A stretch of DNA of 64,000 nt from Maratus speciosus (taxonomy: Eukaryota > Arthropoda > Arachnida > Araneae > Salticidae), in the NCBI GenBank assembly GCA_963932465.1, contig OZ010792.1, forward strand, positions 20,229,701-20,293,700, given 5' to 3'. Below the pieces are notes generated by a model. That model was not told the origin of the DNA. It saw only the letters and a program-made list of their open reading frames with translations, and ran no database searches. The position numbers were made by a program, and so were the translations under genes. Positions 1 to 10,235 of the stretch are shown here, piece by piece; position 1 is the first letter of the stretch; every line of letters starts with the position of its first letter.

Positions 1-716
1 TATATGTTCTTCCGTTTTATGGTGTAGTACGTATGCGGGCGGTCTGGCTGGCGGGAGACGTTGCGTTTACTTGCGGGAGAAGGGGTTATGCAGGTCAAAA
101 AACTTCAAAATTGCGTCATTTTAGCATGATTTTTGTTTATAACATCTGTTTCTACTAACTATTTGTGATGTTAATGCATTATTGCCAGAGGTTACCAATG
201 TCACTAAGACCCTGCCAGATCCACATTTATAGGTAACATATTACTCTTTGTTTAACAGACAATCTATAATTAATTTGCCAGACACAAATTCGGTTGCAAA
301 GTTAATGCCACGCGGCTTTAAATATGGCAACGGAAGTGCCTGTTTCAAGAGTGTTTTAAAGTTTAAAAATTATAAGTCATCTTTACGTCATTTTATCAAG
401 CTTAAAAATAACAAGATATTACTCTTTGGCTAGCAGACAACCTGCAATTAATTTGCCAGACACAAATTCGGTTGCAAAGTTAATGCCAGGCGGCTTACGC
501 AAGGTAGGTAAACGCAACGTCTCCGGCCAGCCAGATCTCCCGCATAAGTTCTACACCATAAAACGGAAGAATATATAGAAAAATGAGCCTTGATAAAATG
601 ACGCAATTTGGAAGTTTTTTGACCTGCATAACCCCTTCTCCCGCAGGTAAACGCAACGTCCCCCGACAGCCAGACCGTCAGCAATCGTACTACATCATAA
701 AAGGGAAGAACATATA
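1..716. repeat. Foldback repeat cut by window start
   Basis: The first ~130 bases reappear as a reverse complement at about 594-716, including the end CATATATG-like stretch around 711-716. A second, shorter copy of the right arm end lies at about 498-576. This looks like a terminal-inverted-repeat or foldback element with a duplicated right end. Its left limit may lie outside the window. No transposase reading frame is visible inside. Confidence 0.7.
239..495. repeat. Direct duplication, ~178-bp period
   Basis: The stretch starting TTACTCTTTG near 239 recurs from about 417, and the sequence around 281-309 recurs at 459-487 with one or two changes. The offset is 178 bases. It sits in the loop of the foldback repeat at 1-716. 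Confidence 0.7.
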
Positions 717-1058
717 GAAAAATGAGCCTTGATAAAATCAGGTGACGAAAACGTTGCTAGCTCTTACTAGGGAACGTTCCCAGGTCCAAGTTGTGGATTT
801 GGACGAGAGTGGTATCAAAAGAAAGGTCTCGTCATGTACGTTAAAAAGTTCAATGGAACTACCCGTCCGAATCCAACCGTTTTCGAGATATCCTCACTTG
901 AAGTGTGAATAAGTAAATAAATAAATTGGCAGGCAGACATATAAATTGTTCTCAAGTTAAAAGATTCTTTGCATTGTTTTAATCCTCTACCAACCTTTTC
1001 CCGAGCTACGAGCAAAATCCTTTACACCCACACATTTGCCGAAAAATTTGCATAAAAC

Positions 1059-1130
1059 AAGGTGCTGGAAATAGCAAAAACAGATGGATAAAATAAGGTG
1101 CTGGAAATAGCAAAAACAGATGGATAAAAT
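1059..1130. repeat. 36-bp tandem duplication in MITE A loop
   Basis: Two perfect 36-bp units, 1059-1094 and 1095-1130, each starting AAGGTGCTGGAAATAGC. They lie in the loop of the palindromic element. Confidence 0.85.
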
Positions 1131-1253
1131 CTCCGAATGCAGCCGTGCGCGAAAACTTCGTAGAATGCGTAGTGCCTGTCTAAAAGAGGGGAAATAACCG
1201 GCAATGTGTGGGTGTAAAGGATTTTGCTCGTAGCTCGGGAAAAGGTATTGGTA

Positions 1254-1401
1254 TATCGTGAAATATTACCTCTGTTTATAAAGGCTATCTGTTTTCTGAC
1301 CAATGAGAACGCTACTTAAACGCGTATGGAGCGTTCTCATTGGTCAGAAAATAAATAGCCTTTAAAAACAGAGGTAATTTTTCACGATATTTTTAACAGT
1401 G
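1254..1401. mobile_element. TA-flanked MITE (family B), copy 1
   Basis: This is a palindromic element whose right end reads TTTTTAACAGTG followed by TA (1402-1403). TA also precedes the left end (1252-1253). The left terminus lacks the outer ~12 bases found in copy 2. It is inserted in the right arm of MITE A; the matching left arm around 985-992 shows the uninterrupted sequence. TA targets and short inverted ends suggest a Tc1/mariner-type non-autonomous element. Confidence 0.8.
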
Positions 1402-1675
1402 TAGAGGATTAAAACAATGCAAAGAAACTTTTAACTTGCGAACAATTTATTTATTTACTTATTCACACTTCAAGTGAGGATATCTCGAAAACGGTTGGAT
1501 TCGGACGAGTAGTTCCATTAGACTTTTTAATGTACATGACGAGACCTTTCTTTTGATACCACTCTCGTCCAAATCCACATTTTGCACCTGGGAATATTAC
1601 CTAGTTAGACTATTACGATATCCGCCATTTTTGTGTCAACGCTCAAGCCTGGTATTCAGGGGGCGGTGGGCAGTG

Positions 1676-2410
1676 GATAATATGCGACGCTAACGAAAAA
1701 GACAGACTACACTGTTAAAAATATCGTGAAAAATTACCTCTGGTTTTAAAGGCTATCTATTTTCTGACCAATGAGAACCTCTGCATAAATGCTTATGGAG
1801 CGTTCTCATTGGTCAGAAAATAGATAGCCTTTAAACACAGAGGTAATTTTTTAAGATATTTTTAACAGTGTACCGCGGTGCTTTACGCGTACCTTTACTT
1901 ACAGGCCGCTGGAGACACGTGATCCTCGAATGCACCAATGCAGTTGTACGAAAAGAGCATCACGCCACTCTAGCGGTCTGTAAAAAAAAGACTTTTTTCA
2001 TTAGCCTCGATAATATCGAGGCTAACGAAAAAGACAGGCTACCGCGGTGGGTCCGATTCTTCTTTTTTTACAGACTGCTGGAGTCACGTGATGCTCAAAT
2101 GCACCAATGAAGGCGTGCGAAAAGAGCATCACGTGACTCCAGCTGTCTGTAAAAAAAGAAGAATTGGACCCACCGCGGTAGCCTGTCTTTCTCGTTAGCT
2201 TCGGATAATATGCGAGGCTAACGAGAAAGACAGGCTACCGCGGTGGGTTCGATTCTTCTTTTTTTTACAGACCGCTGGAGTCACGTGATGCTCTTTTCGC
2301 ACACCTTCATTGGTGCATTCGAGCATCACGTGACTCCAGGGGTCTGTAAAAAAAGAAGAATTGGACTCACCGCGGTAGCCCGTCTTTCTCGTTAGCCTCG
2401 GATAATATGC
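1676..2410. mobile_element. Three tandem palindromic MITEs (family C)
   Basis: Three copies (about 1686-2008, 2017-2203, 2214-2400) share arms with GCTAACGARAAAGACAGGCT and ACCGCGGTGGG, and each folds on itself. GATAATAT lies left of copy 1, between copies 1 and 2, between copies 2 and 3, and right of copy 3 (1676, 2009, 2204, 2401). Copy 1 lost part of its arm and carries MITE B copy 2 at a TA. The loop of copy 3 is in the opposite orientation to that of copies 1 and 2. Confidence 0.8.
1710..1870. mobile_element. TA-flanked MITE (family B), copy 2
   Basis: A complete 161-bp palindromic copy bounded by TA (1708-1709 and 1871-1872), with ends CACTGTTAAAAATAT / ATATTTTTAACAGTG. It interrupts the GACAGGC-TA-CCGCGG arm of the first family C copy; copies 2 and 3 show the unbroken arm. 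It is non-coding. Confidence 0.88.
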
Positions 2411-2836
2411 ATGTGACGTCACGAAGCAGCTGCACGGTTAATGTGCATCTGATAAGGACGCCACAAAGCAGCTGCAGCCAAAATAGTACTGTAGTGTAGG
2501 TGTAAGCAGAAAGTAACGATACCTGCAGAATTAGTACTTCATAATATATTATTTCCTAGACGTAATAGAATGTGTTGTAACTATGCGAAAATTACAAGCA
2601 ATTTAGCACTATGTTTTGCTGCGTGGAGTTGAGCAGACAAGCACCAAGCTATCTTGTTGGCAAACATGCAAATTATTATCTATGGTAAATATTGAAAATC
2701 ATAAGGTAAAAAGAATCTACAATTTTAACATAAGGATTTTTTCAATTCTTGATTATTAATATTTTAATTTTTAAAAAGAAAAATTTTAAAGTAAATTGAA
2801 AAAGCAATACATTAAAATTACAAAATACGAATCATT
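2411..2836. other. No gene seen
   Basis: AT-rich sequence with CAGCTGC repeated at about 2429 and 2468. I see no open reading frame of note and no clear repeat ends. Confidence 0.6.
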
Positions 2837-2846
2837 TTGGATTAGT

Positions 2847-3093
2847 GGGGCCTCGGTGGCCGAGCGGTGAGTACACCGCGCTGCCAGCCGCCAACCATTG
2901 AGAGCGGCAGAGGTCTGCGAGTTCGACTCTCGCTGGCTCCATTGCACACTCCTTGTGGAGCTCCCGGATGTAATTTCTCTGTGTTGTAAATTTCATTGTG
3001 CTATATCGTTCCTGTATATTGACAATGACTTATAAGCGGACCTAGATGTCAAGCACACAAGTCAGATGTATGTGTAAAAACAAACAAATAAAA
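2847..3093 (+). mobile_element. tRNA-derived SINE with target duplication
   Basis: The head contains RNA polymerase III-like boxes: TGGCCGAGCGG (A-box type, about 2857) and GAGTTCGACTC (B-box type, about 2919). A non-tRNA body follows, then an A-rich tail ending AACAAACAAATAAAA. The 10-bp sequence TTGGATTAGT flanks it on both sides (2837-2846 and 3094-3103). The tRNA-like head resembles a class II (Leu/Ser-like) tRNA, but the arms pair poorly, so it is not a functional tRNA gene. Mobilisation would depend on a LINE not present here. Confidence 0.87.
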
Positions 3094-3103
3094 TTGGATT
3101 AGT

Positions 3104-4289
3104 AGTTGAATTTTATTCAAGAATAAATTTTAACGTTTTATTGCTTAGTTGTACTTTAAACAAACTGTTCATTGTTTGTTAAACTTTTCAAATAATACTC
3201 TATTTTTTATGGTTCAATGTTTTTAAAGTGATGCACATTTTATTATATTTGAAATTACAGTTAATTTTGAAATGTAAGTATGCGTTCAAAATATTTGTTT
3301 GCAGAAATAACGCAAAACTTTTGCATCAAGCTATTTTAATTTTATTCAATTTTATAAGAAAAAAATTGTTAAAATTTTAAACGTATTTTTTAGAATAAAT
3401 ATATTCTAAAATGCGAGTATGGAAAATTATAAGTCACCGAATATCATAAAAATACATACATCATTCGAAATGAAAATTCTGTACACCAGGGCAAGCCTTG
3501 GAGCGGTCTCTTTTAAAAAAGATTAAATCAGAATTTGGACCACCACTATTTCATTATGAAAGTTTTAGTTTTATCTTCCATTTGTCAAAGAATCTAACAT
3601 TGTATTGAGTTTTTTCTTGTAATTGTTTTAGTAATCTACCGCAAAAACAATATTAAACAAGAAAAAAAAATCATGCGTCAGGCATAGATTATGAAACACT
3701 TTCCAACACTTCCCGAATGCTTTAACAAAACTTCGTTATTTAGGGAAATAATGTGAATAAGATAACTAAGTAAACATTTTAGAAAACACATAAAACATTT
3801 GAAAAACTGATTTCAGCAGCTACCGCCCATAGCCAAATATGTATTAAAATTCTTTTAAACAGCCCTGTATTTGATCTGTAGGTTGATATAGATACTATAT
3901 AATGGGAAAAATAAGTTTAGCAAGAAAACGCATAACAGGTTGAAATTTCTCTTTCAGCAATTTATATTAATAGATGGAAACATACTTGAATACTTTTGTA
4001 CAGTCCAGTAGTCTACCTAGTGCCTTTATTACACGCCACTATTTACCTAAAATTTAATTCAAACTAAAACACTCTAAAATTTACTGAAATCACATTTCCA
4101 GAATTTATCATTCATAGACGGCGATGTACCAAATTCTTTGCTTGGCCCTGTATACCATTTTATCTATATTCTACAAACATTTCTTAGTAAACTAAATGCA
4201 TTTCATCGTAAAAATGCGTAACTCTTTTAACAGCCACCTTTAAGTAATTTACACTCATACTCGGTTAACCCTTATGATACACGTTTTAA
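3104..4289. other. No gene seen
   Basis: AT-rich sequence full of stop codons in all frames. I recognise no repeat ends, RNA gene or coding segment. Confidence 0.6.
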
Positions 4290-5137
4290 GGGTCAGAGAA
4301 CCATAAAAACATGTTTTTACAAAATGTCTCTCTGTGAGTCTGTTTGTGTGTCTGTGTGTGACACAACTTTTGTGGGCGCTCTGTCGCAAGAACCAATGCA
4401 CGGAATTTAATAAAAATTTATATTCAGTTAGCCCCTGACATAAATTGATGCTAATTAGTTTTTGGTGCAAATCGCTCAAGAGGTCGCGCTGCTATGCTTC
4501 ATTTTTTACGATTTCCGCAATGGCTCTATCTCAAGATCTAACCCACGGATATTTATGAAACTTCAGGTTCAGTTAATCCTTGATATGATTTGGTGTTTAC
4601 TGTGTTTTGGTGTAAATCGCCTTACAGATGGCGCTGCTATGCTGCATTTTTTTACGATTTCCGCTATGGCTCTATCTCAAGAACTAATACGTGGATTTTC
4701 ATAAAACTTCAGATTCAGTTAGTCCTTGATATGAGTTGGCGCTGATTACGTTTTGGTGTAAATCGCCCAACAGGTGGCGCTGCTATGCTGCATTTTTTCT
4801 GATTCCCGCAATATTTTTATCTCAAGAAGTAATACACGTATTTTAATCAAACTTCAGATTCAGTTACCAAGTTGACTTAAGTTGTTACTTAGTAGGTTTT
4901 GGTATTTATCACCCAACAGGAGGAGCTGCTATGCAGAATTTTTTTACGATTTCCGCCATAGCTCTATACAAAAACTAATGCACGATTTTCACGCAACTTT
5001 GGTAAAAGTTGTTGATAATTAGATTTTGGTGTAAATCATCTAACCGGTGTCGCTGCTATGCTGCATTTTTCAGGAAGTATTATCATATATGAGATAGAAG
5101 AAAGTTTTGGGATTGTCAAATCCGACTAGTTTTTTAT
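4290..5137 (+). repeat. Five-monomer interspersed repeat, copy A
   Basis: A head rich in TGTCTGTGAGTCTG (about 4324-4365) is followed by five ~146-bp monomers. Their GCGCTGCTATG cores start near 4486, 4631, 4777, 4923 and 5050. Typical monomer pieces are GGTGTAAATCG, ACGATTTCCGCAATAGC and CTCAAGAACTAATGCACGG. The tail reads CAGGAAGTA...GAGATAGAAGAAAG. A second full copy is at 13251-14197, with the same number and order of monomers. It is non-coding; the mobility mechanism is unknown. Confidence 0.85.
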
Positions 5138-6634
5138 TGTATTCAGCATTTTATGGCAAAGGAATATTACACAATATATATATATATTTATACTATAAGA
5201 ATCGAAGAATACAACACACGACTTTTTAAAAAAATCCACAAAGTTAATATTTATTTCAGGGTAATGTGAATGCCCTTCTCCCCTGATACGAAGACTAAAA
5301 AAGAGGTATAAATAAAAGAAACTTTTAAAAGTAATCATCGAATGTAAATTTAAAATAAATGCTCGACTAAAATAAAAACAGAGAATTCACCGTTCATTTG
5401 AATTTCCGGGGAGGGAATATTTTGTGGAAAACTAATACATGACTTTAATTTTTTTTTTTTTTAAGTTTATATGTAAACTCTTATTACGTCAAGTTCCCCG
5501 TAGGAATGTTGTTTTTAGGTTATTTATCGTTTATATGAAGTTTGTTTTGAAAAACGGATGAGGAAGCGTTTACGTTCCGCCGCTGGCAAAAGTCTCAATG
5601 TTTTAAATTCTTCAATATAAAGTTAGCAAAAAAAATCCGCATTGGTAAAATTTAAGCAGCAGAATGGTTCAAATACCGACAATTTGAACCCATTATTTCC
5701 ATAGTTAACATATTTTATCCATAATAATAAAGGGGGTCCTTAAAGAATGTCCCAGTTATAAATTTTAATAGTATCAACTGTAAATTAATAAATAGAAATG
5801 CTTAATTCATCTTTAAAAAGTTAAACTTAAACTTACACTATGTGCAAAACTACTTAAAAGGTGAGACAGTATTAAAAAGATGTTAAATTATTTTAATACC
5901 TTAGTACTTTCAACTATAAAAAACATAGTCTTCGTCAGAGAAATATAAGAAATACAATTGTTATTGACGTCTAATTTTCAAAATTCGCGTAGATGGTGGC
6001 GAAAGGAGTGAAAGTGTATAATTTTTAGATCCGGAAAACATTGGGGAAAATAAAACACGGATATAGGGAAGTGGAATATTACTCGTTTTATGATTATTTA
6101 AGCATACTGAGCCAAATTCTGGGTATGTTGTAGGATAAAACGTCATTGCAAACAGTATTTTCTTTAGTAATAATTTCTATTGATTCGCGGATGATTAAAT
6201 CGTAATAATTCTATGAGGGATATATAATTTTTGCGTCTTCGAAATTAACTTGTATATTCTGCTGCTGGTTAAGTCTTGACAGGGCTGTTGTAGGTCGGTT
6301 ATACTTTAAATCTCTCAAATGTTCTTTAATACGGACTTTAAGTTTACGTGAAGTCATTCCTGTGTATTCGAGATAAATATTTCTGTTTTCAGTAGAATTA
6401 TATATACTCCAGAAACTTCATCTTCCGGGATCAGGTTTATTTTGGCACTAATTGGATTTTTTTTTTTTTTTTTTTTAATCATTTGGAAAAATTGTTATTG
6501 TCCTCATCAGGGTAGGGAATCAAAAGCATATCTGAAGGTTTTTATTGGTTTAATTATCCTTTTATTCGTCTTCTGATTGGTCTATACAGTAATATGTATT
6601 TCCCATTACTTTCAACAGAGATGGACAACAGAGT
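5138..6634. other. No gene seen
   Basis: AT-rich sequence with poly-T runs (around 5449 and 6460) and a short TA microsatellite just upstream (about 5176). No coding segment or element end is recognised. Confidence 0.6.
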
Positions 6635-6795
6635 GTTGCCACTATGACAAAAAAGTAATAAAAACTACAAAAAAAATTAATAACTCAGAAACAAATTGAG
6701 ATACAGCTTTCAAATAAATTGCATTTAAAAGTACATTTTTTTCTCTATACGACGATATAAAAATTAATATTGTGGGATGTTTAGAAGTTTAAGAA
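6635..6795 (-). repeat. Dispersed repeat H, copy 1
   Basis: The reverse complement matches 41810-41965. Shared pieces include TATCTCAATTTRTTTYTGAG, the CGTCGTATA region and GTGGCAACA, at roughly 80% identity by eye. It is non-coding and its family is unknown. Confidence 0.7.
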
Positions 6796-6817
6796 ATAAA
6801 TTTCATTTAAAATTGGC

Positions 6818-6842
6818 CGTCAGATTTCTTGGAAATCTGACG
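6818..6842. repeat. Perfect hairpin
   Basis: CGTCAGATTTC and GAAATCTGACG are perfect complements separated by three bases. No U-run or gene context supports a terminator role. Confidence 0.6.
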
Positions 6843-7099
6843 ATGGAAAAGCCTTTTCCCGAGCAGCCAATGAAAGGCTTGGATAATACGTAAGTTTCAG
6901 GTGGATAATACGTACGAGTCGCAAGCGATTTCTGTCGGTTGCAATTTTTACGTGTAATAACACTATTAATGTTTAATTCATGGCGTACGTAATGTATGAT
7001 CAACTCCGTGGTATTTTTTATGTCTTAAATGTTAGTCTTTGAAAAAATTATTTTCCAAATGGTCGTTGTAATTTGTTAAATTGCATTTTTTTTTTGTTA

Positions 7100-7223
7100 T
7101 TACTAGGGGGCTCTGCCCCCTACGAGCTACGCTCGTCAACCCCCGTTCAGACACCGCTTCCCCGTTCAGACTCTAACGTTCAGACGTTAACAGACTCTCA
7201 ACTCCCCGTTCAGACTCTTACAG
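7100..7223. repeat. GC-rich hairpins and CCCCGTTCAGAC repeats
   Basis: Two adjacent hairpins, GGGGGCTCTGCCCCC (7106-7120) and ACGAGCTACGCTCGT (7122-7136), are followed by four copies of a CCCCGTTCAGACTCT-like unit. The composition is sharply GC-rich against AT-rich surroundings. It may be the end of an unrecognised mobile element. Confidence 0.65.
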
Positions 7224-8380
7224 CACGATAATTTGATCGGCTTTAAAAAGATTTCGGAAGATTGAATTATAATTTGAATCTGACAATTATAATCTGACGT
7301 AATTTTCACCAAACTTTTCTTTCTCTTTTTAATATTCAAGTAAAAATACTTTTGTTAGAAATGAAATATTATGATCATCTTAAAATATCAAATAAATGTC
7401 TCGAGCAATTTTTAAATTTAAACTGTTTTGCAATATTACTTTTTGTTCATTTTACGTAATAAGTGTAATGTGACGTAAATTCTCCTATTTAAGACTTCTA
7501 ACGCATGTTTATGAATTTATTATTTTACAATATTCTGTCTCTTTTAAAATTCACGTGTAATTATAATTTTTATGACGTAATTTTCAATGCGTTCCTGCTT
7601 TTTATATTTTCTGTTTATAATAGTCATGTGTAAAATAAATTTTTAATTTGAAGTAAACATTATTGTTTGCGCTGTTTATACAACCGGCAACAGTTTAAAT
7701 TAATAACATTTTCTAAAATTTGTAAAAAATATCTCTCGAAATGCTGAAAATTTGAATTTAAAATTGAAATAAAACCTCAAAAAATGAGTCAAATAAGAAA
7801 AATAAATACAATCTGCACACCGGGAACTTATAACGTATAAAATGATCTAAAAATGATTAAATTCTCCTGTATAGTTTTTGCTCCAATAAAACTTTTTTAA
7901 TGGAACGATTTTGTCCAACTTTAGCATTAAATATCTCTGAAAGTAATTCTTCGATTTGAAAACTGTCTGCATCAGCATATTTATCAAACATTTCTCTATA
8001 ATACCACCGATTTTCATATTTTTGTATGCAACAGTTTTTTTTAATATTAACGATGAAAGGCCATGCTTAAGCATTCAAATTGGATGTGGATCTATCCGGA
8101 ATATCTACGCAGATTTTCATTGGTCCATTTCCAAATCAAAACTTTTTTATATATATAGAAGGATTTATTTGTTTTGGCACTAATTAGATTTTTTAGTTTT
8201 GCTGGAGGAGTGGCGATTAAGTTTACGTTTCAGTTTTATCAGTCTCATATGATAATTTTATGTTTATTGCAGATGTGAAAAAACTTCCTTTTAGTCAATG
8301 TTTTTTTTATTCGTTTACATGCTTAAAATGATGTATTCTAACATCTAAGTAAATATGTTTTAAATTGGAGTTGTTGAGTC
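7224..8380. other. No gene seen
   Basis: AT-rich sequence with short overlapping ORFs on both strands (about 7847-8183) that show no recognisable domain and look like chance. Confidence 0.55.
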
Positions 8381-8384
8381 ATAA

Positions 8385-9277
8385 CCCTTTAAGACCTCAC
8401 CTACACAATTGTGTAAGTGATCCTAAAGAAAAAGAAATAACATTTTCCTCTTTTTGAGGAAAGTCGAGCCTGCACCCGCAGAATTGAATGGATCCTCCCA
8501 GGGATCCCCCGGGTAGTAAAATCACTTTAAAATGTTGCAAAATGAAATGGAAAAATACTAAAAAAAATTACACTAAAAAATTTTTGTAGTTATTTGATAA
8601 AACGTAAACGTCCTAAATATGGGAATATGCTTAATATTTATAATAGTGTAATATGCATAATTATATGTTTTCATAAAATAAGCTTTTAAATTGTATACTA
8701 TAATTAATAATTTTATGCACTTCTATAAAAATATAATTATTTCTTCACAGAGACTAATAACATTATAAGTATTATTAATAATAATTTAAGAATAATCGTA
8801 TTTCAGGCTTAAAAACAATTTATTTCATAATCATCTTGAAAAGGACTTTACATAAATAACTGTCCCTTAAATGGCTAATAAAAATAGGTATACATTCGTG
8901 CCTAGCGCCTTATATTTTGTACGTTAGAAAAATGTATAAAAAATAGGCTTCTACGTAATTTCACAATTAAAAACATGTTTATCAAAGAAGTCTACAAGCT
9001 AAGATTGTGATTTATTTATTTGGATCCTTAATATACAAAATACAAATAAACTTACTTTCTGCATTTCGGCCACTTGAAAAATAAAAAATCTATAATCACC
9101 GAAAAAAGCCTTCATTTACACAAATAAATATCCATCTTATGATGCTATCTCTCGGTAACACAAAGACATTTATAGATAATTATTTCATACAGTTTTCATG
9201 TTATAAAGAAGAAGAAAGTGACATAAATTTATTAAAATTCAAAGCGTCCCAAAAATGGGACGCTAGGCATAAATGGG
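8385..9277. mobile_element. piggyBac-like MITE, probable
   Basis: The left end CCCTTTAAGACC follows ATAA (8381-8384). The right end, read inward, is CCCATTTATGCC next to TTAA (9278-9281). Each end has a subterminal palindrome: TACACAATTGTGTA and GCGTCCCAAAAATGGGACGC. TTAA targets with CCC-starting ends are typical of piggyBac elements. The left TTAA has mutated, and the inside is non-coding. Confidence 0.55.
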
Positions 9278-9281
9278 TTAA

Positions 9282-9865
9282 AAGGATTAAGGATTAAGGA
9301 CTCTCTCTTCAAATTTGCAACTAGACAAAACTTTCTTGATTGCGAAAGTTTCTTCATTTCTTTTAGTTATTAAAAATGGCTGTTATATACCTATTGTGCT
9401 TATTGAAAATTGTTCAATGGAAGTATGCATCGATACTGTATGATAAATTTATGTCTGCAACATTGAGGTAGATGTGTATGATGAGTAATCTAAAATTATC
9501 TTTTTTTTTTCACTATTTTTATACTACTTGTACGGTTAAGTTAATTTTATTCAGCATTTTGATTCCATAAAAAACGCATCTTTACATTTCCAATGGATCA
9601 GAAAATTGTGATACAAAAACTTTTAGCGTGATTCACAATGTTAAAACTTTCTTTCGCAGAAATGTTAGTTCTTTTTTACCCTTGATACATAGAATAAAGC
9701 TTAAATATTTAAATAAAATAAACTTTTTTAAAGTAACAAGAGGTAAGATTAAAATGCACACAGAATTTTTAAAAAAGTTCAAAAAGGCAGCAGTGATTTG
9801 GATTTTTAATGAGAGAAATTTTTGAGAAAGTTTAAAAGATCCCTTTGATTCTTTTTTTATTTCTC
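9282..9865. other. No gene seen
   Basis: AT-rich sequence. The overlapping ORFs here are antisense or run into the poly-C tract at 10037 and have no domain signature. Confidence 0.55.
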
Positions 9866-9945
9866 CTATCTTTACAAGAAGAAAGTATTGGATTCGTGAA
9901 AATTTTCGACTTCCGATTTTCGACGGATTTATACGTTTTAGAATA
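9866..9945 (+). repeat. Head of five-monomer repeat, left half
   Basis: The sequence from TACAAGAAGAAAGTATTGG to GTTTTAGAA matches 13251-13330 with few changes. It is cut at TA (9944-9945) by the Tigger element and resumes at 12631. Confidence 0.85.
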
Positions 9946-10036
9946 CAGTAACCGCCGCTTAATAAAATCATATTCGTTCTGAGCCAAATTGATTTTAATA
10001 AGCGGCTGTATATCCGGCGAACACTCCCGAATCCAA

Positions 10037-10058
10037 CCCCCCCCCCCCCCCCCCCCCC
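10037..10058. repeat. Poly-C run, 22 bases
   Basis: An uninterrupted run of C near the Tigger left end. The G-rich strand could form a quadruplex. Length is probably unstable. Confidence 0.9.
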
Positions 10059-10235
10059 GCAAACTTGGAAAGAAATTGCAAAATGGGACATCTAATGACA
10101 TTAACAAACAGGATTAATTATTTTTTGTTTAAAATTAGTTAATTATTCATTCAAAATTAATAACTACCAGACATATAAAATTCATAAATGCTTTTTACAT
10201 AATGAAATTAATTTAATTAAGCATTATTACTTACA

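Larger units (their letters stand above)
777..1594. mobile_element. Long palindromic MITE (family A), interrupted
   Basis: The left arm (about 777-991) matches the reverse complement of about 1404-1594, ending in CCCAGGT / ACCTGGG. An inner stem pairs about 988-1040 with 1200-1252. The right arm is split by a smaller TA-flanked MITE at 1254-1401, which the left arm lacks. There is no coding sequence; the short ORFs inside are antisense to the arms. The superfamily is not clear. Confidence 0.75.

Noticed and set aside
2401..2480. Host promoter (TGACGTCAC and repeated CAGCTGC)
   Set aside because: No downstream gene is seen, and short motifs of this kind are expected by chance.
2847..2940. A functional tRNA gene
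   Set aside because: A- and B-box-like sequences are present, but acceptor and anticodon arms pair poorly, and the body plus A-rich tail and target duplication show a SINE.
7847..8183. Overlapping 75-codon ORFs on opposite strands
   Set aside because: AT-rich chance frames without codon bias, domain or a second copy.
9633..10107. Protein-coding genes upstream of the Tigger element
   Set aside because: The overlapping frames read through the poly-C run (poly-Gly) and element end, and no domain is recognisable.
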